DNA of 64,000 bases from Pseudolysobacter sp964466115. Lineage in GTDB: Bacteria; Pseudomonadota; Gammaproteobacteria; Xanthomonadales; Rhodanobacteraceae. A program made the translations under genes and the position numbers. Location of the stretch: positions 124,001 through 188,000 of the forward strand of contig CAYXMH010000002.1 of NCBI GenBank assembly GCA_964466115.1, given 5' to 3'. Shown in pieces: positions 54,076 through 62,700 of the stretch (its first letter is position 1; the number at the start of each line of letters is the position of its first letter). The notes beneath the pieces are model-generated. The model was not told where the DNA came from, did not search any database, and worked only from the letters and a program-made list of their open reading frames with translations.

Positions 54076-55749
54076 ATGCGTTGGTTAATCCGCCGAGTAC
54101 TAAAAAAAGGCAAAGGCACCGTCTCTTACGAAGAAGACGTGCACTACGGGGATTTATTGACCATCGGCCGCGCCGCGGACCAAGCGATTTTCTTGCCCGA
54201 TCTTCGCGCCGCGTTAAACCATGCGCAGGTAACCTTATTGGCCGGCGGTCAGTACCGGGTTGAATCGCTGATCCTAGCCGGCATCCGCGTCAACGGCGAA
54301 ATCACTTACAACACCATTGTCGCCACCAATTCCATTATTGAAATCGGCAACACCCGTATTACGTTGCTGGAGGCCCCGCAAGATTTTGACGCGGCGGTTG
54401 AAGTGAGCCTGCTGGATAAAGGCGAGCAAAGCGCCGCACAAGCAAAACGCGCTAAACCGACGGCCTTGGAGCAAACTTGGATCTCCAAGCGGCGGCCGTC
54501 TTGGATCTTATTTCTTACCACGCTGCTGTTCGGTTTGGTGCTACCGATGTTGGGCCACTACGTACCCGGCTTTGGCGAAATGCTGCGCCGATCGCCGTTG
54601 CCCAGCAGCAACAGTTGGAGTCCCGGCGAGCTTGACGCGGCCCATCATTTCTTCAGCCAGGATTGCACGCGCTGCCACGAAACCGCGTTCTTGCAAGTGC
54701 GGGATCACGCCTGTCTTGCTTGCCACACCAATACCCACGCACATGCCGATCCGGTTAAGTTCAATTTACCGCAGCTTGGGAATGCAACCTGCCGCAGCTG
54801 CCACCAGGATCATCAAGGTGCGCGCGACCTGATCCGCGCCGATCAGCGGTTATGCGCCGACTGCCACGCCAACCTGAAAAGCCGCACTCAAAATACCAGC
54901 CAGCTCGAAGATGTGATGGATTTCGCCACTGGCCATCCGCAATTCAACCTCGATCTGCCTGCTTGGGATTCCAACGGTCAATTCGCACCGCAGCGCACTC
55001 GTTTGGATATCGGAACTAAAGAAAATTCTGGCTTAAAATTTAACCACTTAAAACATCTTTCTGAGAAAGGCTTGAATACACCGACGGGGCATAAATCGCT
55101 GACCTGCGCCAACTGCCACACACCGCAAGCCGGCGGCGCGAAGATGCAACCGGTTGCGTTTGAGGCCATGTGCCACGATTGCCATCGACTTAGCTTCGAT
55201 ACCTTAGCGCCGGAGCGCGAAGTGCCGCACGGCAAAGTCGCCGAGGTGGTTTACATGCTGGACGAGTTTTACGCCAAACGTGCGCTCGAAGGCGGTTATG
55301 ACGATGCGCAATCCCCCGCCATCGTACAAGAACGCCGTCGGCCAGGATCGCCGCCATTATCGCGCCAACAGCAACAAGAAGCACTCGCTTGGGCGCGCGA
55401 GAAAACCCGTACCGTTACCGAAAGTTTGTTTACCGGGCGCGCTTGTACCACTTGCCACAAAGTAACGGCCCCCAAAAACCCGGGCGATACTTGGCAAATC
55501 GCTCCGGTGCGCGTCGCTGGCGTTTGGTATGCATCGGCTAATTTTACCCATGCCAAGCACACCACGCTTGACTGCGAAAAATGCCACGACGCACGCCAAT
55601 CGCAGGTCAGTGCCGATCTTTTAATTCCGGGTATTGGCAACTGCCGGACCTGCCATGCCGGTGCTTACGCCAAGGACAAAGTGGCCACCACCTGCATCGC
55701 GTGCCACGATTTTCATCGATCCGCCATCCCGCTGCGCGGGCAGCCTTAA
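54076..55749 (+). CDS. FHA-like domain - membrane helix - decahaem c-type cytochrome
   Basis: A 557-residue protein. Residues ~20-100 resemble an FHA domain (GDLLTIGRAADQAIFLPD, then IRVNGEI), but the phosphothreonine-contacting Ser of the S-R/x-H motif reads AALNHA, so binding may be altered. One membrane helix at ~142-163 (WILFLTTLLFGLVLPML) puts the rest in the periplasm: ten CxxCH (first at 197, 213, 239, 260, 344, 366; last CIACH near the end), c7/c3-like. Weak ribosome site; start follows the cytochrome b stop by 7 bases. It probably takes electrons from the b cytochrome. Confidence 0.85.
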   Translation: MRWLIRRVLKKGKGTVSYEEDVHYGDLLTIGRAADQAIFLPDLRAALNHAQVTLLAGGQYRVESLILAGIRVNGEITYNTIVATNSIIEIGNTRITLLEAPQDFDAAVEVSLLDKGEQSAAQAKRAKPTALEQTWISKRRPSWILFLTTLLFGLVLPMLGHYVPGFGEMLRRSPLPSSNSWSPGELDAAHHFFSQDCTRCHETAFLQVRDHACLACHTNTHAHADPVKFNLPQLGNATCRSCHQDHQGARDLIRADQRLCADCHANLKSRTQNTSQLEDVMDFATGHPQFNLDLPAWDSNGQFAPQRTRLDIGTKENSGLKFNHLKHLSEKGLNTPTGHKSLTCANCHTPQAGGAKMQPVAFEAMCHDCHRLSFDTLAPEREVPHGKVAEVVYMLDEFYAKRALEGGYDDAQSPAIVQERRRPGSPPLSRQQQQEALAWAREKTRTVTESLFTGRACTTCHKVTAPKNPGDTWQIAPVRVAGVWYASANFTHAKHTTLDCEKCHDARQSQVSADLLIPGIGNCRTCHAGAYAKDKVATTCIACHDFHRSAIPLRGQP

Positions 55750-55794
55750 AGATAGAAATTTTCAGCACCGCTTGCGGTATGATGGGACGATATT

Positions 55795-55856
55795 TGTAGG
55801 GTGGGCTTTCGCCCACCCTCTCGTTATCGTTGCGGTGGGCGAAAGCCTACCCTACA
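55795..55856. repeat. Dispersed palindromic repeat, GTAGGGTGGGC family
   Basis: Arms 55795-55817 (begins TGTAGGGTGGGCTTTCGCCC) and 55834-55856 pair at 22 of 23 positions (one G-T). Sits between the FHA-cytochrome and the HbpS-like gene, ending 14 bases before the latter's ATG; the ribosome site GGGGGGAG follows the right arm directly. A sister copy is at 59762-59823. Confidence 0.88.
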
Positions 55857-55870
55857 GGGGGGAGATAGCG

Positions 55871-57913
55871 ATGGGGAATGCGCAACTTCGTGGGCTAGCG
55901 CTTGGGCTATGTTTGACGTTGGCCGGATGCAGCGGTGGAAGTAATTCCGGTAGCGTGGTTGGAACATCGCCAGCACCAAGTGGCACGCCCGATTCTGGCT
56001 GTACTGGCTCGTGCGCGACGGCACAATCGTTCTTAACCACGGACGATGTTCGCCGCGTCATCGCCCAAGCCGTCAATGAAGCGAACGCTCAAGCAACACC
56101 AGCGGTTATCGCTGTGGTAGATCGGGTTGGCAACGTGCTTGCGGTTTATCGTATGAGCGGATCCAGGGTCAGCGTCAAAGTAACCTCTCGGCGCGGTGTT
56201 GTTGGCGGTTTGGAAAACTTGGACGTACCCAGCGAGTTGGCCGCCATCGCCAAAGCCATCACCGGCGCCTATTTATCATCGGAAGGCAACGCCTTTTCTA
56301 CCCGCACAGCAAGCCAGATCGTGCAAGAACATTTCAATCCCGGTGAACAGAACTCCCCTGCCGGTCCTTTGTTCGGCGTGCAATTCTCGCAACTGCCGTG
56401 TTCGGATCTTTCGACTCGCTTTTTAAGCGGCGCCGGCGTTGGTCCGCATCGCTCGCCGCTTGGTCTCTCGGCCGATCCGGGCGGATTTCCTTTGTATAAA
56501 GCCGGCACCCCAGTCGGGGGTATTGGAATTGCGGCCGATGATAGCTATGGTCTGGATGCCAATATTTTTGATCACGATCGCGATCTCGACGAACTAATCG
56601 CAATGGCCGGCACCTTCGGCTTTGGCGCGCCTCAAGATCGACGCGGCGATCGCATTACCGCGGGTGGCCTCAATTTCCGTTTTACCGATGTCGAATACGC
56701 AGCCCTCGCGCGTGATCCGAACAGCGCACCCGCATTCGCAAGCCTCGGTGCTGCTACCGGTGCCTTAATGAACGTGCCGGGATATTCCAACGGCAGCGTC
56801 ATTGACGGGCGTGCATTTGGTCAAGTCAATTCCGGCATTCGTCCAGATACGACTGATTATCCTGGCCTGGATGCATTTGTACTCGATGACGGTGCTGGCA
56901 ACAATCGCTACCCGCCGCGTGCCGGCACCGATGGCGCCAATGCACTAACCGCCGCGGAAGTGCGTGCTATCGAACAACAAGCATTACTGGTCGCTAATCA
57001 TGCCCGAGCGCAAATCCGCCAACCGCTTGGCACACAAGCACGAGTTAGCGTTTCAATAGTAGATACCAATGGCGTAGTTTTGGCCTTGGCGCGCACGCGC
57101 GATGCACCGATATTCGGTACCGATGTGAGCTTGCAAAAAGCACGTACCGCAGCGTTTTATTCAGGGGCTTATGCCGCCGCCGATTTGCAATCGCTGCCGC
57201 AAGCCCGTTACCTCAACGCATCGCTTGACTTGACCAACGCCAAAGTCGATTTTTCAACCGTTGCACAAAGTAGCCTGGCCAATTACGTCGTTCGCGCGCG
57301 CGCGTTTTTAGGCTTACCGAATGCGCTCGGCGATGGCGCGATTGCATTTACCGATCGCGCCGGCGGTAATTTGTCACGACCGTTTTATCCCGATGGTGTG
57401 AATGGGACCGGCTCCGGCCCCTTTAGTTTTCCGTTCGCGCAATGGAGCCCGTTTCAGGACGGCATTCAACTCGATTTGGTCTATAACCAAGTCGCAGGCC
57501 ATCTAGCGTTTTATCTTAATCAACGCGGTTTGGCGTTGACTTTGGATGGCGCTCCACTGGCGCCAGCCCCATCCGCCGCAACACCGGTACCCGTGCCCGA
57601 TGTCACCCAAAACTGCACCACGCTGCCGCGCTTGGCCAATGGCATTCAGATTTTCCCCGGTAGCGTGCCGATTTATCGTGGTGGGCAATTGATTGGTGGC
57701 GTTGGTGTATCCGGGGATGGGGTTGACCAGGACGATATGGTCAGTTTCCTTGGATTGCATAACGCGGCTGCTTTGCTAGGTTCAATCAGCAACGCACCAT
57801 CAGCGATACGTTCCGATACCGTGAATGCACAAGGGATCTTGTTGCGCTATGTGCAATGTCCACAATCGCCTTTTATAGATTCCAACGATCAGAACGTTTG
57901 CGAGGGCAAGTGA
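55871..57913 (+). CDS. Lipoprotein with two HbpS/GlcG-like domains
   Basis: A 680-residue exported protein. ATG 55871 is chosen because GGGGGGAG precedes it and it opens a lipoprotein signal (RGLALGLCLTLAGC). Two HbpS/GlcG-like domains: ~50-250 (VRRVIAQAVNEANAQATPAV, VVDRVGNVLAVYRM) and ~370-650 (VRAIEQQALLVANHARAQIR, VDTNGVVLALARTRDAPIFG). The fold binds haem or other small ligands; the exact role is unknown. A low-complexity Ser/Gly stretch follows the lipid Cys. One base separates its stop from the beta-barrel gene. Confidence 0.78.
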   Translation: MGNAQLRGLALGLCLTLAGCSGGSNSGSVVGTSPAPSGTPDSGCTGSCATAQSFLTTDDVRRVIAQAVNEANAQATPAVIAVVDRVGNVLAVYRMSGSRVSVKVTSRRGVVGGLENLDVPSELAAIAKAITGAYLSSEGNAFSTRTASQIVQEHFNPGEQNSPAGPLFGVQFSQLPCSDLSTRFLSGAGVGPHRSPLGLSADPGGFPLYKAGTPVGGIGIAADDSYGLDANIFDHDRDLDELIAMAGTFGFGAPQDRRGDRITAGGLNFRFTDVEYAALARDPNSAPAFASLGAATGALMNVPGYSNGSVIDGRAFGQVNSGIRPDTTDYPGLDAFVLDDGAGNNRYPPRAGTDGANALTAAEVRAIEQQALLVANHARAQIRQPLGTQARVSVSIVDTNGVVLALARTRDAPIFGTDVSLQKARTAAFYSGAYAAADLQSLPQARYLNASLDLTNAKVDFSTVAQSSLANYVVRARAFLGLPNALGDGAIAFTDRAGGNLSRPFYPDGVNGTGSGPFSFPFAQWSPFQDGIQLDLVYNQVAGHLAFYLNQRGLALTLDGAPLAPAPSAATPVPVPDVTQNCTTLPRLANGIQIFPGSVPIYRGGQLIGGVGVSGDGVDQDDMVSFLGLHNAAALLGSISNAPSAIRSDTVNAQGILLRYVQCPQSPFIDSNDQNVCEGK

Positions 57914-57914
57914 T

Positions 57915-59732
57915 ATGCGTATAACTTTCCCACGCCTAATTGCACTGGCCGCACCGCTTAGCACGCTTTTGATAACGCCCGCTTCAGCGCAAACGGCCGT
58001 AACAGTGTTGCCGAATTATTTGGAATTGATCGGATTGTTACCAGCACCGACCTTCGATCCGTTCACATCGCAAATTCCGCGCCGCCGGCCGGGGCATGCA
58101 CCGGAATTGCCGGCTACCTTTGCCGAACAAAACCCAGACGCCCTAGACCCCGCACCAGTCGATCAAGCCGGCGCCTTTGTTCCGGTGCCGGATCGCTGGC
58201 GCATTATGGAAACGCTGGGGGTTAATTACCCCTGGTATGACCCTTACCATCAAAATTTACTGAAAGGCGATAAACCGATTGATGGCAAGGATCATTTTCT
58301 TAGCTTGAATTTTATTTCCGATTCGATCCTTGAGCCGCGCAGCATTCCAACCCCGGTTGCCGCGCAAGGCAGTACCCATCCGGGTGAGGTCGATATTTTC
58401 GGTGGGATCCATCAAACCATCTTCGCGCAGAACTTGATTGCCAGCGTCGATTACTACGTTGGCAACACCACGTTCAAGCCGCCGGAAATCGAATACAAAG
58501 CCACGCTGGCATTCAACTACAACCGAATCAATACCGACGAAGAGCGCGCATTGCAAATCGATCCGCGTCTTGGCAGTAATCGCGATGACGGTTTTATCGG
58601 CGTGCAGGAATTGTTCGTCGATAAACATTTGCGCGATGTCTCTTCGCGTTACGATTTCGACTCGATCCGTTTCGGCATTCAACCGTTTTCAACCGATTTC
58701 CGCGGCTTTTTGTTTCAGGACTCGCAACTCGGCGCACGCCTGTTCGGCGATCGCGACAACAATCGTTGGCAATACAATTTCGCCTGGTTTCGGCGGCTTG
58801 AAAAGGATCTGAACTCCGGCCTAAACGATGTCACGCGCGCTCCGCGCCACGACGATGTGTTTATCGCCAACCTGTATCGGCAGGATTTTCCGAATACCGG
58901 TTTTACGTCACAAGCCACCATCGTCTACAACCGCAATCGTGAAGACAACCAATTCTACGATTCCAATGGTTTTATTGAACGCCCCTCTTCACTCGGATTG
59001 GAAATTCCGCGTACCTACGATGTGACCTATTTGGGCTATAACGGTGATGGGCATTTCGGAAGATTGAATCTCACGCTATCGACCTATTACGCGCTCGGCA
59101 ATCAATCGCACGGCACGTTTATCCGCGACAGCAGTGATATCCGCGCGGGTTTTGCCGCGGCTGAGGCGTCCGTCGATTTCGACTGGATTCGCGTGCGCGG
59201 CTCTGCCGCTTATGCCAGTGGCGATAAAAATCCCTACGACGATCGTTCAACCGGCTTTGATGCCATTGCCGAGAACCCGATTTTTGCCGGCGCCGATACC
59301 AACTACTTCACGCGCCAAAACATTCCGCTGATCGGCGGTGGCGGTGTCGCCCTTTCTGGACGCAACGGCATGCTGCCGGATTTGCGTTCAAGCAAGGATC
59401 AGGGGCAATCGAATTTCGATAATCCGGGCCTGCGTCTGATCGGCATCGGCGCCGATTTCGATCTGACACCGCACCATCGCCTTAGCGCGAACGTCAATGA
59501 GCTGTGGTTCGACAACACCGCAATCCTCGAAGCCTCACGCAACCAGGCGCCGATCGATCGCAATATCGGCACCGATGTTTCGCTGGCCTATATTTGGCGT
59601 CCTTATTTCACGCAGAACATCGTATTCCGTTTGTCCGGCGCGGCATTGTTGCCGGGCAGCGGTTTGAAAGATCTGTACGGCTCTGACCACACTTATTATT
59701 CGGTGCTGGCCAATCTGATTCTGACGTATTGA
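57915..59732 (+). CDS. Outer-membrane beta-barrel-like protein
   Basis: A 605-residue exported protein: signal peptide (PRLIALAAPLSTLLITPASAQ), then ~100 residues of Pro-rich sequence and about 480 residues of alternating aromatic strands and charged loops (FRGFLFQDSQLGARLFGDRD, YFTQNIVFRLSGAALLPGSG) ending in an aromatic Tyr, as outer-membrane barrels do. No named family is recognised, but it resembles alginate-export or DUF1302-like porins in style. Directly between the HbpS-like and decahaem genes, so it could be the sheath of a porin-cytochrome conduit. Stop overlaps the next gene's upstream start candidate. Confidence 0.7.
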   Translation: MRITFPRLIALAAPLSTLLITPASAQTAVTVLPNYLELIGLLPAPTFDPFTSQIPRRRPGHAPELPATFAEQNPDALDPAPVDQAGAFVPVPDRWRIMETLGVNYPWYDPYHQNLLKGDKPIDGKDHFLSLNFISDSILEPRSIPTPVAAQGSTHPGEVDIFGGIHQTIFAQNLIASVDYYVGNTTFKPPEIEYKATLAFNYNRINTDEERALQIDPRLGSNRDDGFIGVQELFVDKHLRDVSSRYDFDSIRFGIQPFSTDFRGFLFQDSQLGARLFGDRDNNRWQYNFAWFRRLEKDLNSGLNDVTRAPRHDDVFIANLYRQDFPNTGFTSQATIVYNRNREDNQFYDSNGFIERPSSLGLEIPRTYDVTYLGYNGDGHFGRLNLTLSTYYALGNQSHGTFIRDSSDIRAGFAAAEASVDFDWIRVRGSAAYASGDKNPYDDRSTGFDAIAENPIFAGADTNYFTRQNIPLIGGGGVALSGRNGMLPDLRSSKDQGQSNFDNPGLRLIGIGADFDLTPHHRLSANVNELWFDNTAILEASRNQAPIDRNIGTDVSLAYIWRPYFTQNIVFRLSGAALLPGSGLKDLYGSDHTYYSVLANLILTY

Positions 59733-59746
59733 TGGAGAGCAAGACG

Positions 59747-62700
59747 ATGCGCACAACGAACTGTAGGGTGGGCCTTGGCCCACCGGACATGTCTGGCGGC
59801 GGTGGGCCAAGGCCCACGCTACAGTCGGTTTTGTTCACGGTGCTACTATTCTTTATTGCATCGGCCTGTGCCAACGAAGAAGCCGCCGTCGAACGAAGCT
59901 ATACCGCGACTCCGGCCGCCCCCGCTTTCCAAAGCTGGGAAGACGCCGATAAAAAAAGCAGCGGCTGCGTTTCTTGCCACACCGCATCCGATCGCAAAAC
60001 CATGCACGCCAGCGAAGCGGTGGTTCTAGGTTGCACCGATTGTCACGGCGGCGATGCGACGGTGCTCGCACCGGCCGGGGAATTGGAGCCTTCCGCTAAT
60101 GGATCTGAATCCTCTCATCGCAATCCCAGTTATCAGGCGGCATTGGACAAAGCCCACGTCTTGCCGCGTTTTCCGACCCGCTGGGAAGGCAGCGCAAACC
60201 CGGTACGCAGCTACACCGCGTTGAATCAAGAATCGCCCGAATTTATCCGCTTTATCAACCCCGGCGATTTGCGCGTCGCGCGCGAATCCTGCGGCGGCTG
60301 CCACCTACCGATCATTCAGGCCAACGAAAAAAGCTTGATGGCCAATGCGGCGATGTTCTGGGGTGCGGCGTCGTATAATAATGGAATTTTGCCATATAAG
60401 CACTCCATACTGGGCGAAACCTATACCCGTGATAGCGCGGCCGGCGCAGCCAACAATGGCGTTGCCAACGACGCCAATATGAACCACCACGGCGTTTTGC
60501 CGAATATCGCCCCCTTGCCCTCGTGGGAAACGGTACCGCCTGGCGATATTTTTCGCGTGTTCGAGCGCGGCGGCCGCAACATCGGCACGCTGTTCCCCGA
60601 GATCGGCCTACCGGACGAAGCCGGATCGATTCAAAAACTCGAGGAACCCGGCCGCCCGGATCTGAAACAATCGAACCGCGGACCCGGCACCGGCTCGCGC
60701 GTTGCCATCCCGGTGCTGAACATCGCCAAAACCCGTTTGAACGATCCGTTTGTCTGGTTCTTAGGCACTAACGACAATCCGGGCGATTTTCGTTCGTCCG
60801 GTTGTTCGGCCTGTCATGTGGTGTATGCCAACGACCGCGATCCGCGCCATTCGGCCGGTTATGCCAAATTCGGCAATATGGGCACCTCCCAACAAATCGA
60901 CCCCACCATTCCAAAAGCGGAATCCGGGCATCCCTTGCAACACGCGTTCACGCGCCAAATCCCAACCAGCCAATGCATGATTTGCCATATGCACCAGCCG
61001 AACATGTTTATCAACACCATGCTCGGTTACACGATGTGGGATTACGAATCCGATGCGCCGTTTATGTGGCCGGAAAAACAAACCGTTGCCAACGACGAAG
61101 ACGCGCGCAAGATTCTCGATCGCAATCCGGAGGAGGCTGCTATACGCGGCAAATGGGGTGATTTGGATTTCCTGAAAGACGTGAGCCTGCTGAATCCCAA
61201 ACTCAAGGATACCCAGTTTGCCGATTACCACGGCCACGGCTGGAATTTCCGCGCCGTTTACAGCCGCGATCGCAAAGGCGATCTGTTGGATAAGGACAAG
61301 CAAATCGTCAGCGATACCGATCCTGATAAGTTTAAAAAAGCGGTGCATCTGTCGTCCGTGCACGTGGATGCCGGTATGCAATGCGTCGATTGCCATTTCT
61401 CTCAAGATTCACACGGCGATGGGTATTTAAAAGCCGAAGTGATGGGTGCGGTCGAAATCCAGTGCCAAGATTGCCACGGCACCGTGGACAAATACCCCAC
61501 CTTGCATACATCCGGCCCCGCCGCTTCGAAAATCGGCAAAGATTTGCTGTTGATTCGCAATCCGGATGGCAAAAAGCGTTTCGAATGGATCGACGGAAAA
61601 TTGATTCAACGTTCCGCCGTTACACCGGATCTGGAATGGACGATGAGCCTAGTAAAGGACACGACCGATCCGGCCTCCACTCACTACAACCCGCTAGCTA
61701 CCCGCGCCCATACTGTTTCAAACGACACCACGACGCTGAAATTCGGTGCCGATGTCGCTAAAGACAATCGTGCGCACAGCGACGATAAAATGCTGTGCTA
61801 CACCTGCCACACTTCATGGACCACCAGCTGCGGCGGCTGCCATTTGCCGATTCAAGCCAATTGGAAAACGGAGCGCCACAAATACGAGGGTGGGTTCACG
61901 CGCAATTTCGCGACGTATAACCCACAAGTCGCGCGCGATGACATGTTCCAGCTCGGCGTGCACGGCGAAATTAAAGACCACAAAATCGCCCCGGTGCGCT
62001 CTTCGTCAGCCTTGATCCTATCGTCGACCAATATCAACCGCGAACGCATCTACATCCAGCAACCGCCGATTTCCTCAGCCGGTTACAGCTCGCAAGCGTT
62101 CGCGCCGCACTATCCGCATACCGAACGCAAAACCGAGACTAAAACCTGCAGCGACTGTCACCTGTCGAAGGCCAACGACAACAACGCGATCATGGCGCAG
62201 TTGCTATTGCAAGGAACGAAGTTCGTCGATTTCGTCGGTTACAACGCCTGGGTCGGCTCAGACGGTGCAATTGACGCTATACGCGTAACCGAATGGGAAG
62301 AACCACAAGCCGTTATCGGCAGCTACCTGCATAAATACGCTTACCCCGATTGGTACAAACAACATCAAGACCGTGAACTTAAACTTCCGGATGCCAAATC
62401 GCATGCGTCAGGCACCGCCGGTTGTCTGCAACTGCGCGGGGAATACCTGTATGTCGCCGAAGGCAGCAAAGGCATGCGCGCTTACGATGTCGCCAGCGTC
62501 GCGAACAAAGGGTTCTCGGAAGGCATCATCACCGCGCCGTTCTCCTCGCTCGGTCACGACACCCATATCGCCTCACAAAATGCGACCTGTGTGGTGCTGC
62601 CAACCACGCAACCGGTAGCACCGGATCGCAACCAAGGTGATTTGATGCGTAAAAGTAATCAAGAACAACCGATGCACCCGATTTACAATTACGCGTTCAT

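Noticed and set aside
55634..55870. In-frame 5' extension of the HbpS-like lipoprotein gene into the FHA-cytochrome gene
   Set aside because: It overlaps the real cytochrome coding end, runs through the palindromic repeat, and would put the lipoprotein signal in mid-protein; the strong ribosome site supports ATG 55871.
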